A stretch of DNA of 64,000 bases from Plantactinospora endophytica (GCF_016862915.1 NZ_BONW01000039.1:186001-250000); one strand, 5' to 3'; positions 7,903-17,087 are shown, counted from the first letter of the stretch. The notes: generated by a model from the letters alone, not told the origin. A program made the numbers and translations.

Positions 7903-8813
7903 GTGACCGCCGTCCGACACACCACGATCGCCAGCCCGATCGACATGCGTGAGCTTCTTCCACAGGTCGTGCCCTTCGCCCGCACGGCGACCCGGCTGCA
8001 CCCCCGCAAGGGGACGCCCGGTGTCGGGCAGAGTTCGATGGGCGGCACGCTGCTGTGGCCAGCCGACGAGCCCTGGCCGGGCTGCGGGGGCGAACACCCC
8101 GAGGACCATCTCGACGCCGGGCCGGACGATCCGGCCCGAGGCCCTTGGTGCCGGTGCTGCAACTCTTCGCCGCCGACGTCCCTGACCTGCCGTTTCCCGC
8201 CAGTACGGACCTGTTGCAGGTGCTCTGGTGCCCGTTCGACCACGAGCCGTGGATATCGCCCCGGCCGTACCTGCGCTGGCGGCGTAGCGCCGACGTCGGC
8301 GCCCGGCTCGCGACGATGCCCGTACCCCACGAGGAGGTCGATCCGGAGCGGGTTCCGGATTCCTGCACGCTCGACCCGGAACGGGTGGTGGAGTACCCGA
8401 GCCACGACCTGCCCCGCGAGGTGTGGAATCAGATCGACGACACCGTACGCCGGCTGGCGGAGCAGACGGGCTGGCGGTACGAGCAGCATCTGTCGGAGGT
8501 GCCCGGGACCAAGGTCGGCGGCTATCCCGGCTGGACCCAGGCGCCGGACTGGCCGGTGTGCGATTGCGGCACCGGGATGGAACACCTGCTCACCGTCGCG
8601 AGCTGGGAGTTCGACCGGGGCGACGACCGGCGGTGGATCCCCGTCGAGGACCTGCCCACGATGGCGGGCTGGGAGTTCGACGACGACGACCACCCGTGGC
8701 GGGCGATCCAGAACCCGGCCGGCATCATGCTTGGAGACGTCGGCGGCATCTACCTCTTCGTCTGTCCGTCCTGTCCGGAGCGTCCGTTCGACTACCGGTT
8801 CGACTGTTCCTGA
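7903..8813 (+). pseudogene. DUF1963 (YwqG-like) gene split by a frameshift
   Basis: The first part, from GTG 7903 to about 8140, reads MRELLPQVVPFARTATRLHP and SSMGGTLLWPADEPWPGCGG, the normal beginning of a DUF1963 protein. The second part lies in the -1 frame from about 8140 to the stop at 8813: PLVPVLQLFAADVPDLPFP, TDLLQVLWCPFDHE, PGTKVGGYPGWTQ, HLLTVASWEFD and CPSCPERPFDYRFDCS at the end. Both halves are well conserved, with only the junction around 8110-8150 disturbed, so the break is recent or a sequencing error of one base. No slippery heptamer is visible there. The family's function is unknown. Confidence 0.8.
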
Positions 8814-9080
8814 CGCAGGCCCGACCGCACTGGGCGACGGGCGTACCCGCACGCCGGGCGGGAGGCGTCGCCGCACGCCGAGGTGATGCGCGTCGCCACA
8901 CGCTATGCGACCGGTTGCGGCACGCTGTGCGACGGACGTTGCGGTACGCGTTGTGGCCCGGCCGGCCGAGCGGCCATACTGGCAGCCTTCCGAGGAGGCA
9001 CGGCCACACCGGTGGCCTTTCGTGGGCGTCCGGGGCCAGCGTCCGGCTGTCGCGATCGCGGAAGCTCGGTGACGAGCAAC

Positions 9081-9086
9081 AGGAGG
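9081..9086 (+). promoter_or_regulatory. Perfect Shine-Dalgarno AGGAGG that points to an ATC start
   Basis: AGGAGG is followed after seven bases by ATC at 9094, in frame with the epimerase-like protein. An in-frame TGA at 9070 excludes any start further upstream, and the next GTG (9238) would remove the nucleotide-binding motif. Confidence 0.7.
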
Positions 9087-9093
9087 TAGCACC

Positions 9094-10113
9094 ATCGGCG
9101 CCCGCAGGGTTCTCTTCGTCGGCGGCAGCGGGATCATCAGCTCCGCCTGTTCCCGGCTCGCCGTCGCGCACGGCATCGAGCTGACGGTCCTCAACCGGGG
9201 CACCACCACCCGGCGACCACTGCCGGCCGGGGTCACCGTGCTGCGGGCCGACATCCGCGACCCTGACTCGGTCCGGGCCGCGCTCGGCCGCCGGGAGTTC
9301 GACGCGGTGGTCGACTGGATCGCCTTCACCCCGGCACACCTGCGTACCAGCATGGAACTGTTCCGGGACCGCACCGGCCAGTACGTCTTCGTCAGCTCGG
9401 CGTCGGCCTACCAGACCCCGCCGGCCCGGCTGCCGATCGTGGAATCGACGCCGTTGCGCAACCCGTACTGGCGGTACTCCCGGGACAAGATCGCGTGTGA
9501 GGACCTGCTCGTCCGGGCCTACCGCGACGAGGCGTTCCCGGCCACCATCGTGCGCCCGTCGCACACCTACGACCGGACCCTGGTGCCGTTCGACGGCGGC
9601 TGGACCGTGCTCGACCGGATGCGCCGGGGCCGGGAGGTGGTGGTGCACGGCGACGGTACGTCACTGTGGACACTCACCCACCACACCGACTTCGCCCGGG
9701 GGCTGGTGCCGCTGCTCGGGCATCCCGCCGCGATCGGGGACGTCTTCCACATCACCTCCGACGAGGTGCTCACCTGGAACCAGATCGCCGACACGCTGGC
9801 CGCGGCGGCCGGGGTGACGGCCCGGATCGTGCACGTACCGTCGGCCGCGATCGCGGCGGCGGACCCCGAGTGGGGTGCCGCGCTGCTCGGCGACAAGGCG
9901 CACTCGATGGTCTTCGACAACAGCAAGGTGCGCCGGCTGGTGCCGGACTTCGTGGCGACCGTGCCGTTCGCCCAGGGCGCCCGGGAGATCGTCGACTGGT
10001 ACGACGCCGACCCGACCCGGCAGCGGGTCGACGCCCGGATGGACGCGCTGCACGACCGGCTGGTCGAGGCGTACCGGATCCGGGATCTCGTTCCGGCCGG
10101 CTCGGAGGACTAA
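9094..10113 (+). CDS. NAD-dependent epimerase/dehydratase-family protein, probable ATC start
   Basis: From ATC 9094 the protein has 339 residues and starts with RVLFVGGSGIISSAC, the Rossmann glycine motif of the extended SDR family, then ELTVLNRG. Later features are DAVVDWIAF, YVFVSSASAYQ, and YSRDKIACEDLL with an Arg-Asp-Lys in place of the classic YxxxK spacing, then ATIVRPSHTYD. This matches the actinobacterial SDR-family oxidoreductases related to isoflavone-reductase-like epimerases. An annotation starting at GTG 9238 would lose 48 residues including the cofactor loop. Its stop overlaps the convergent nucleotidyltransferase stop by three bases. Substrate unknown. Confidence 0.85.
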   Translation: MGARRVLFVGGSGIISSACSRLAVAHGIELTVLNRGTTTRRPLPAGVTVLRADIRDPDSVRAALGRREFDAVVDWIAFTPAHLRTSMELFRDRTGQYVFVSSASAYQTPPARLPIVESTPLRNPYWRYSRDKIACEDLLVRAYRDEAFPATIVRPSHTYDRTLVPFDGGWTVLDRMRRGREVVVHGDGTSLWTLTHHTDFARGLVPLLGHPAAIGDVFHITSDEVLTWNQIADTLAAAAGVTARIVHVPSAAIAAADPEWGAALLGDKAHSMVFDNSKVRRLVPDFVATVPFAQGAREIVDWYDADPTRQRVDARMDALHDRLVEAYRIRDLVPAGSED

Positions 10114-11051
10114 CCAGCCGAAGACGCGGTGGCCAGCCGGATCCGGACCAGCAGGTCGTGCAGGGCCGGCTCCGCCGTCGGCCGCTCGGGTAGCCGGGAC
10201 GCCTGCTGCGCCTCGTCCAGCACGGTGTGCAGGGCGGCCAGGTCGGCGTGCAGACGGTCCGCGCCGGGCGCGTCGGGGACCCCGGCGAGCAGGTCGTGCT
10301 CGCCGGCCGCCTTCGCCCCGATCAGCGTGCCGAGGTAGCCCGGCGCCTCGGCCAGCTTGGCCAGCAGGGTCGGCAGGTGGGCCTCCAGTCGACCGGTCCG
10401 CATCAGGTGGATGCCGGTGAGCAGGGTCCGGAACGTGTAGAGCAGCGGCTTCAGCTCACCGCTGCGCTCGTAGAGCCGGTGCTGGGTGTGCGCGAAGCCC
10501 CGGTAGTGGTGGGCGTGGTGCCGGGTGAGGCAGGCGGGTGCCAGCGCGACCAGTTCGGCGTGCGCGTCCCCGGTGACCACCACCAGCGGGGAGAGGAGCT
10601 GCTCCAGCACGTACCCGTTGCGCCGCAGCAGCAGGTGGCCGAACTTCGCCGCGTCGTGGGTGACCAGGTCGATCTCGACCCCGTCCCGGGTCCAGCTCCG
10701 GTCCACCGTGGCCGGCCCGTGCCGCAGCCCGACCACCTCGGCGGCCGGCAGCAGGTGTGCGCCGCGCAGGTCGACGTCGGAGTCCCGGGACGGGAAGCCG
10801 TACAGGTGGGCCCCGGAGACGGTGGCGAAGAGCAGCGGGTACGGCTGGTCGGCCAGCACGCCGGACAGGCTGGCCGGATCGAGCCGGGTCAGATCGGGGC
10901 CCGGCCCGCCCCGACCGGTGTCACCGACCGTCCGGGCGCCGTCCCCGCGCATCATCCGAGTGCTGTCCGTATCCGTCGTCCAAGTGCCGTCCGCGTGCGT
11001 CATCAGGGTCCCGTCCGAAGCCGTCGTCCGAGTGTTCTCCGCGTGCGTCAT
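10110..11051 (-). CDS. Nucleotidyltransferase-domain protein, second of a pair, with N-terminal octapeptide repeats
   Basis: This 313-residue protein carries the DNA-polymerase-beta-type signature SGAHLYGFPSRDSDVDLRG (G-[GS], then DxD) around residues 78-96, and a second acidic residue in GVEIDLVTHD. The C-terminal half is helical with TRHHAHHYRGFAHTQHRLY. The first 46 residues are a low-complexity run of eight-residue repeats such as THADGTWT and TDTDSTRM. ATG 11051 overlaps the upstream stop as ATGA, so this start is supported despite the odd N-terminus. It is paralogous to the upstream gene; YcgL-type nucleotidyltransferases have unknown targets. Confidence 0.82.
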   Translation of the reverse strand: MTHAENTRTTASDGTLMTHADGTWTTDTDSTRMMRGDGARTVGDTGRGGPGPDLTRLDPASLSGVLADQPYPLLFATVSGAHLYGFPSRDSDVDLRGAHLLPAAEVVGLRHGPATVDRSWTRDGVEIDLVTHDAAKFGHLLLRRNGYVLEQLLSPLVVVTGDAHAELVALAPACLTRHHAHHYRGFAHTQHRLYERSGELKPLLYTFRTLLTGIHLMRTGRLEAHLPTLLAKLAEAPGYLGTLIGAKAAGEHDLLAGVPDAPGADRLHADLAALHTVLDEAQQASRLPERPTAEPALHDLLVRIRLATASSAG

Positions 11052-11069
11052 CCGAGTGCCTCCCGGGCG
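10950..11069. repeat. Five copies of a 24-bp tandem repeat across a gene junction
   Basis: Units of 24 bp (10950-10973, 10974-10997, 10998-11021, 11022-11045, 11046-11069) share the core CGTCRTCCGAGTGCCGTCCG with several mismatches. They code for the eight-residue repeats of the second nucleotidyltransferase; the fifth unit contains the ATGA overlap and the last codons of the first. Confidence 0.85.
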
Positions 11070-11998
11070 CTGCGGGCCCGTACCGAGTAGAGCCAGGCGT
11101 CCACTCTGGCCGTTTCGGGTACGGCCGGCAGCGGGGTGTGCGACACGGCGTCGTCGAGGTCGGCGTGCAGGGCCAGCCGCCAGCGTTCCACCTCCGGCCA
11201 GGGCACCTCGCCCCGGCGTACGGCCAACAGCCGGTCGCGGTGCGGCCCGACGTCCAGCTCCAGCCGGCCCTCCCGGAGCAGGTCACGGGCGGCGATGAGC
11301 AGCCGGAGCAGGTGCATGACGTGCTTCCACCGGGGCTCGCCGTGCTGCCGCAGGTCCGCCTCCAGCTTCTTGAACTGACTAAGCACGTAGCCCGAGTAGG
11401 TCTGGTAGGCGAGTTGGGACAGGAACGCGGGCCGCAGTTTGAGAAGCTCCTCGCCGACCGGGGTGACGGTGAGCACGGTCCGCGAGTGCAGCACCTCCAG
11501 CAGGTTCGGGTTGGCCTTCAGGGCCAGTTCGCAGAAGCGCTCGACCTCCCAGGAGAACCGCTCCGGCTCCGGCCCGTCGAGGTGGCTCGGCGGCTTGACC
11601 AGTGACCAGAAGGCGGCGGTGGGCGCGGCGTAGACGCCCCGGACGTCGGTGTCGGAGTCCTCGGTCGCCAACCCGAAGGCGCGGGACCCGACCACCGCGG
11701 CGTAGACGGTGTGCCGGCCGACCAGCTCCGGCGCGTCGACCGCCGCCGTCCCCGCCTCGACCGCCAGATCCCACTGGTACGCCTTGCGCAGCGCGAGCTG
11801 CCCACGCGGGCTGTGCAGCCGGCGCCCGTCGGTGAGCTGGACCAGGTAGCCGTCCACTGCCGCGTCGTAACCGAGCACCCGGCCGGTGGCACCGCGCTGC
11901 ACCCGGGCACCCGTCAGGTCGGCGGCGGTCTGCCGGAGAACCACCTGGGTACCGTCGGGCAACCGGGGCGCCGTTGATCGCCTCGACATGGCGCACAT
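11048..11998 (-). CDS. Nucleotidyltransferase-domain protein, first of a pair
   Basis: The 316-residue protein shows VVGSRAFGLATEDSDTDVRG around residues 103-122, a full GS...DxD nucleotidyltransferase motif, followed by EVERFCELALKANPNLLEVL and the helical segment RPAFLSQLAYQTYSGYVLSQ. The first 80 residues form an extra domain with GYLVQLTDGRRLHSPRGQL. Length and layout match YcgL-like nucleotidyltransferases of unknown substrate. ATG 11998 is used; ATG 11989 is equally possible because neither has a clear ribosome-binding sequence. It is coupled to the following paralogue by an ATGA overlap. Confidence 0.83.
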   Translation of the reverse strand: MCAMSRRSTAPRLPDGTQVVLRQTAADLTGARVQRGATGRVLGYDAAVDGYLVQLTDGRRLHSPRGQLALRKAYQWDLAVEAGTAAVDAPELVGRHTVYAAVVGSRAFGLATEDSDTDVRGVYAAPTAAFWSLVKPPSHLDGPEPERFSWEVERFCELALKANPNLLEVLHSRTVLTVTPVGEELLKLRPAFLSQLAYQTYSGYVLSQFKKLEADLRQHGEPRWKHVMHLLRLLIAARDLLREGRLELDVGPHRDRLLAVRRGEVPWPEVERWRLALHADLDDAVSHTPLPAVPETARVDAWLYSVRARSAREALG

Positions 11999-12040
11999 CG
12001 TGCCGTACCCGACCTCCCGGCCGCATCCGGTATCGCAGCA

Positions 12041-12211
12041 CGGTATCCGAGGTGTCGGGCCGGTCCCGAGGTGTGGGGTCGTACTTGAGGTGTCACCTCT
12101 TACCCGAGGTATCGCGTCGTATCCGAGGTTCCCGAAGCCCCGGGATCACGGCGGTCCCGGCGGCACCTCCGGGCACCAGGTGTGTCGGCGGTGCCAGGTG
12201 TGTCGGCGGTG
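12041..12211. repeat. Repeats in the gap upstream of parE
   Basis: The 425-bp space 11999-12423 between the divergent nucleotidyltransferase pair and parE has no supported gene. From 12041 to about 12140 a CCGAGGTGT-like element recurs five times about every 20 bases. At 12176-12193 and 12194-12211 the 18-mer CCAGGTGTGTCGGCGGTG is perfectly duplicated. Promoters for both directions should also lie here. Confidence 0.7.
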
Positions 12212-12423
12212 CCGGACCCCGCCCGGCCGCCCCCGGCGGCAACTCCTGTCGTACCCGGTCGCGACAATCGGGTGATGTTCCTCGCCACGCGGCACGGCCG
12301 GGCCGGACGGTGCCGCCCCCCGGTCCGCGCAGTAGGTACGCTCGCTACCGGCGCCGGGCCCCGCCCCGGCGTCCAGCGCGCCGACCGGCGGCGCACGACC
12401 GGCAAGCCTGGGAGTTCACCTCG

Positions 12424-14481
12424 TTGACTGCACAGCCTGAAATCCTGTACGGGGCCGACGACCTCACCCACCTCGAGGGTCTGGACGCGGTCCGGAAGCG
12501 ACCCGGCATGTACATCGGGTCGACCGACGGCCGTGGCGTGGGTCACCTGCTCAACGAGATCGTGGACAACTCCACCGACGAGGGTGTCGCCGGTCACGCG
12601 ACCCGGGTCGAGGTCACCCTGCACGCCGACGGGTCGGTGCAGGTCGACGACGACGGCCGGGGGATTCCGACCGACGTGCACGCCAAGTCCGGCCTCTCCG
12701 GCGTGGAGTTGGTGCTGACCCGGCTGCACGCCGGTGGCAAGTTCGGCAACTCCGGCTACAAGACCTCCGGCGGCCTGCACGGGGTCGGTGCCTCGGCGGT
12801 CAACGCGCTCGCCCGGCGGTTCGACGTCACGGTGCGCCGAGAAGGCAAGATCCACCAGATGTCGTTCCAGCACGGCGTACCGGGAATCTTCGACGGGGCC
12901 GGCGCCGGCGCGTCCTTCGCCGCGCACCCGGGGCTGCGGCTGCTCGGCAAGATGAAGCGGGGCGAGTCGGCCGGCACCTCGATCCGCTACTGGCACGACG
13001 CCCGCTACTTCGAGAGCGGCGCCGTCCTCGACGTCGAGACGGTCCGCACCAAGCTGCGGCACACCGCGTTCCTGGTGCCCGGCGTGACCTACGTGCTGCG
13101 CGACGCCACCGGCGGGGCGATCAGCGCCGAGACCTTCCACTTCCCGAACGGCCTGGCCGACATGGTCGACTACCTGGCGCCGGCCGCCGACAAGCCGGTC
13201 TCCGGCACGCTGCTGGTCACCGGCGAGGGCACCTACCGGGAGAACGCGGCCGACGCCAACGGCGTGATGCGGAGCAACGTCGAGCGCCGTGCCGAGGTCG
13301 AGGTGGCGTTCCGCTGGGGCACCGGCTACGACCGCACCGTGGAGTGCTTCACCAACACCATCCGGAACGTGCACGGCGGCACCCACCGCCGGGGCTTCGA
13401 GCGGGGCGCCACCCGGGCCCTGGTCGACGCGATCCGTAACGCCCGCGGCCTGCTCAAGCCGAAGGAGGACGCCCCGGTCCTGGACGACATCCTCGAGGGC
13501 CTCACCGCCGTCGTGCACGTCCGGATCCCGGAGCCGCAGTTCACCTCGCAGACCAAGGACGAGCTTTCCACCGCCCCGGTGACCAAGGTGGTGCAGACCG
13601 TCGTCGAGCAGCACATCAAGGCCTGGCTGGAGGATCGCAAGACCAAGGCCGAGGCGCGTACGGTGCTCCAGAAGATCGTCGACGCGGCCCGGGTCCGGCT
13701 GACCCAGAAGCAGCAGAAGGACGCCGCCCGGCGCAAGACCGCGCTGGAGGGCGCGGCGATGCCGCCGAAGCTGGTCGACTGCCGCTCCACCGGGGTCGAA
13801 CGCAGCGAACTGTTCATCGTCGAGGGGGACAGCGCGCTCGGCACCGCCCGGCTGGCCCGCTCCTCGGAATACCAGGCGCTGCTGCCGATCCGGGGCAAGA
13901 TCCTCAACGTGCAGAAGGCCAGCCTCCAGCAGGTGCTGGACAACGCCGAGTGCTCGGCGATCGTCCAGGTGCTGGGGGCCGGCTCGGGGCGTACCTTCGA
14001 CCTCGCCTCGCTGCGGTACGGCCGCATCCTGATCATGGCGGACGCGGACGTCGACGGCTCGCACATCCGTACCCTGTTGATCACGCTCTTCGCGAAGTAC
14101 ATGCGGCCGGTGATCGAGGCCGGCCGGCTCTACGCCGCCGTGCCGCCGCTGCACAAGATCAGCACCAGGGGCAAGAACCCGGAGACCTTCTACACCTACA
14201 CCCAGGCGGAGATGGTCGGCACGGTCAGCCGGCTGGAGAAGGCCAGGAAGCAGGTCGTCACCCCGATTCCCCGGTTCAAGGGGCTCGGTGAGATGGACGC
14301 CGACGAACTCTGGGACACCACGATGAACCCGGCCAGCCGGATGGTCCGGCGGATCACCATGGACGACGCCGAGGCGGCCGAGCAGGTCCTGGAACTGCTG
14401 ATGGGCGAGAAGGTCGAGCCCCGGAAGAACTGGCTGATCGACTCGGCGAACCGGGTCGACCAGGAGGCGATCGACGCCTGA
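12424..14481 (+). CDS. parE: DNA topoisomerase IV / type IIA topoisomerase subunit B
   Basis: This is a 685-residue ATPase subunit. It has the GHKL motifs EIVDNSTDEG (near residue 43), VDDDGRGIP and GGLHGVGASAVNAL, and the TOPRIM metal sites IVEGDSALG near residue 465 and ADADVDGSHIRTLL near residue 540, ending with RFKGLGEMDADELWDTTMNP. It hydrolyses ATP to drive strand passage with the A subunit encoded next. The short form without the extra domain of gyrase B and its pairing away from oriC fit the actinobacterial topo IV-like second locus rather than gyrB. TTG 12424 is chosen because GGGAG lies ten bases upstream and family members start there. Confidence 0.9.
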   Translation: MTAQPEILYGADDLTHLEGLDAVRKRPGMYIGSTDGRGVGHLLNEIVDNSTDEGVAGHATRVEVTLHADGSVQVDDDGRGIPTDVHAKSGLSGVELVLTRLHAGGKFGNSGYKTSGGLHGVGASAVNALARRFDVTVRREGKIHQMSFQHGVPGIFDGAGAGASFAAHPGLRLLGKMKRGESAGTSIRYWHDARYFESGAVLDVETVRTKLRHTAFLVPGVTYVLRDATGGAISAETFHFPNGLADMVDYLAPAADKPVSGTLLVTGEGTYRENAADANGVMRSNVERRAEVEVAFRWGTGYDRTVECFTNTIRNVHGGTHRRGFERGATRALVDAIRNARGLLKPKEDAPVLDDILEGLTAVVHVRIPEPQFTSQTKDELSTAPVTKVVQTVVEQHIKAWLEDRKTKAEARTVLQKIVDAARVRLTQKQQKDAARRKTALEGAAMPPKLVDCRSTGVERSELFIVEGDSALGTARLARSSEYQALLPIRGKILNVQKASLQQVLDNAECSAIVQVLGAGSGRTFDLASLRYGRILIMADADVDGSHIRTLLITLFAKYMRPVIEAGRLYAAVPPLHKISTRGKNPETFYTYTQAEMVGTVSRLEKARKQVVTPIPRFKGLGEMDADELWDTTMNPASRMVRRITMDDAEAAEQVLELLMGEKVEPRKNWLIDSANRVDQEAIDA

Positions 14482-14561
14482 TCCGTCGGGCGGGCGGACA
14501 CGCGGTTACGACAGCGGCCGGGAGAACACCGGTCGGGCGAGGGAAGAGAGCACTTCACGTC

Positions 14562-17087
14562 ATGGCACGCCGTACGGGTAAGGGACCGAAGGTCGACCTG
14601 TCCGCCTTCGACCAGGCGGGGGCCCGGGTCCTGGACAACCCACTGGCCACCGAGGTCGAGGACTCCTACCTGGAGTACGCCTTCTCGGTGATCCACTCCC
14701 GCGCGCTGCCGGACGCGCGGGACGGCCTCAAGCCGGTGCACCGACGCATCCTCTACTCGATGAGCGAGCAGGGGCACCGGCCCGACCGGGCGCACGTGAA
14801 GTCGGCCCGGGTCATTGGCGATGTGATGGGCAAGTTTCATCCGCACGGCGACACCGCGATCTACGACGCGATGGTGCGGCTGGCCCAGGACTTCTCGCTG
14901 AACACCCCACTCATCGACGGGCATGGAAACTTCGGGTCCCCGGACGACGGACCGGCAGCGGCGAGGTACACCGAAGCCCGGATGTCCCGGGAGGCGATGC
15001 TGCTGGTTGGCGAGCTGGGCGAGGGGACCGTCGACTTCAAGCCCAACTACGACGGCTCGCTGACCGAGCCCTCGGTGCTGCCGGCCGCCTTCCCGAACCT
15101 GCTGGTCAACGGCACCTCCGGGATCGCGGTCGGAATGGCCACCAACATGATCCCGCACAACCTCGGCGAGGTCGTCGCGGCGGCCCGGTGGCTGATCGAC
15201 CACCCGGACGCCGAGCTGGACAAACTGATGGAGTTCGTGCCCGGCCCGGACCTGCCGACCGGCGGGATGCTGCTCGGCCTCGACGAGGTGCGCAAGGCGT
15301 ACGAGACGGGCCGGGGCGTGGTGCGGATGCGGGCCCGGGTGGAGACCGGTCCGCTGGAGGGCAGCCGGGGCCGGCAGGCGATCACCGTGGTCGAGCTGCC
15401 GTACGGGGTCGGCGCCGAGAAGATCATCGAGGCGATCACCGACGAGGTACGCGGCAAGCTGATCACCTCCGGCCCGCGCAAGGGGCAGCGGCAGGCGGCC
15501 CGGCTCCAGGGCATCGCCGACGTCAAGGACCTGACCGACCGGGAGAACGGCACCCGGCTGGTGATCGAGTGCAAGGTCGGGGTGAACCCGCAGGCGCTGC
15601 TGGCCGACCTCTACCGGCTCACCCCGCTGGAGCAGTCGTTCGGGGTCAACAACCTCGTCCTGCTGGACGGCCAGCCGCAGACCCTCGGGCTCAAGCGCCT
15701 GCTGGAGGTCTTCCTGGCCCACCGCTACGAGGTGGTGACCCGGCGTACGACGTTCCGCCGTCAGAAGCGCGCCGACCGGCTGCACCTGGTCGACGGTCTG
15801 CTGATGGCGCTGCTCGACATCGACGAGGTGGTCCGGCTGATCCGGGCCAGCGAGAACGCCCAGGCCGCCAAGGACGGGCTGATGAGCCAGTTCGGGCTCT
15901 CCGACATCCAGGCCACCTACATCCTGGACACCCCGCTGCGCCGGCTCACCAAGTTCGACCGGATCGAGCTGGAGGTGGAGCGGGAGCGGCTGCGCGACGA
16001 GATCGCGGCGCTGACCGAGATCCTGGACGACGACCGGGTGCTCCGCAAGGTCGTCTCCGAGGAGCTGAAGGTGGTGGTCGACGAGTTCGCCGCACCCCGG
16101 CGTACCACGCTGATCGACGGGGACCTCAAGGAGGTGCTGGCCGCCTCGGCGCCGGCCGGGCCGCTGGAGGTCGCCGACGACCCGTGTCAGGTGATCCTCT
16201 CCGCCACCGGGCTGGTCGCCCGGACCGCCGCCGAGTCCGAGGAGGCCGCCGAGGGGCGGCGCCGCAACGGCCGGACCAAGCACGACGCGGTACGTGCCGT
16301 CGTACACACCACAGCGCGCGGGCAGGTGCTGCTGGTGACCAGCGCCGGGCGGGCGTTCAAGACCGACGTACTGCCGCTGCCGGTGCTGCCGGAGCAGGCC
16401 GGCACGGTCTCGCTCTCCGGCGGCATGTCCACCGCCGAACTGGTACCGCTGGAGCAGGGCGAGACGGTGGTCGGGCTGGCGCCGCTCGGTGAGCGTGGCG
16501 CCGGTTCGCCGGGCCTGGCGCTCGGTACCCGGCAGGGTGTGGTCAAGGTCTGCGCGCCGGACTGGCCGGTCCGGTCGGACGAGTTCGAGGTGATCGGGCT
16601 GCGCGACGGCGACGAGGTGGTCGGGGCGACCTGGCTCACCGACGGCGCGGAGACGCTCACCTTCGTCGCCTCGGACGCCTCGCTGCTGCGCTTCCCGGCC
16701 ACCCTGGTCCGCCCGCAGGGCCCCAAGGGCGGCGGCATGGCCGGGATCAATCTCGGCGCCGACGCCGAGGTGGTCTTCTTCGGCGCGGTCCGCACCGAGG
16801 AGGACGAGCACGGCGAGCCGATGGTGGTCACGTCCAGCGGCAGCGGAGTCAAGGTGACCCCGTTCGCGCTCTATCCGGCGAAGGGTCGGGCCACCGGCGG
16901 GGTACGCGCACAGCGTTTCCTCAAGGGCGAGTCCAGGCTGGTCGTCGCCTGGGTCGGGCCCCGGCCGGTCGGGATCAGCAAGCGCGGCGAGCCGATGGCG
17001 CTGCCCGAGCCGGACCAGCGCCGGGACGGTTCCGGGGCGGCGATGTTCGGCCCGGACAAGGTCGGCCACCTGATCGAACGCGGCTGA
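14562..17087 (+). CDS. parC: DNA topoisomerase IV / type IIA topoisomerase subunit A
   Basis: The 841-residue protein is the DNA-cutting subunit. The quinolone-target segment HPHGDTAIYDAMVRLAQ comes first, then AARYTEARMS with the active-site Tyr at residue 136 that forms the covalent DNA bond. A coiled coil occupies about residues 445-520 and a beta-pinwheel C-terminal domain fills the last 320 residues, with imperfect repeats such as GKGG- and GVRAQRF-like blades. It follows parE by 80 bp in the same direction and presumably forms an A2B2 enzyme that unlinks daughter chromosomes. ATG 14562 follows a GAGGGAAGAGAG stretch. Confidence 0.9.
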   Translation: MARRTGKGPKVDLSAFDQAGARVLDNPLATEVEDSYLEYAFSVIHSRALPDARDGLKPVHRRILYSMSEQGHRPDRAHVKSARVIGDVMGKFHPHGDTAIYDAMVRLAQDFSLNTPLIDGHGNFGSPDDGPAAARYTEARMSREAMLLVGELGEGTVDFKPNYDGSLTEPSVLPAAFPNLLVNGTSGIAVGMATNMIPHNLGEVVAAARWLIDHPDAELDKLMEFVPGPDLPTGGMLLGLDEVRKAYETGRGVVRMRARVETGPLEGSRGRQAITVVELPYGVGAEKIIEAITDEVRGKLITSGPRKGQRQAARLQGIADVKDLTDRENGTRLVIECKVGVNPQALLADLYRLTPLEQSFGVNNLVLLDGQPQTLGLKRLLEVFLAHRYEVVTRRTTFRRQKRADRLHLVDGLLMALLDIDEVVRLIRASENAQAAKDGLMSQFGLSDIQATYILDTPLRRLTKFDRIELEVERERLRDEIAALTEILDDDRVLRKVVSEELKVVVDEFAAPRRTTLIDGDLKEVLAASAPAGPLEVADDPCQVILSATGLVARTAAESEEAAEGRRRNGRTKHDAVRAVVHTTARGQVLLVTSAGRAFKTDVLPLPVLPEQAGTVSLSGGMSTAELVPLEQGETVVGLAPLGERGAGSPGLALGTRQGVVKVCAPDWPVRSDEFEVIGLRDGDEVVGATWLTDGAETLTFVASDASLLRFPATLVRPQGPKGGGMAGINLGADAEVVFFGAVRTEEDEHGEPMVVTSSGSGVKVTPFALYPAKGRATGGVRAQRFLKGESRLVVAWVGPRPVGISKRGEPMALPEPDQRRDGSGAAMFGPDKVGHLIERG

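Noticed and set aside
7482-9374. A 630-codon open frame on the minus strand over the DUF1963 region
   Set aside because: It runs antisense to two conserved genes, is Arg/Pro/Gly-rich and has no family features; typical shadow frame of GC-rich DNA.
10950-11069. CRISPR array at the 24-bp repeats
   Set aside because: Units are directly adjacent without spacers and are coding; no cas genes are in the window.
14196-17069. 957-codon minus-strand frame opposite parC
   Set aside because: Antisense shadow of a clearly conserved gene.
12424-17087. Chromosome origin near a gyrB/gyrA-like pair
   Set aside because: No dnaA, dnaN or recF gene and no DnaA-box cluster is present; subunit B is of the topo IV type.
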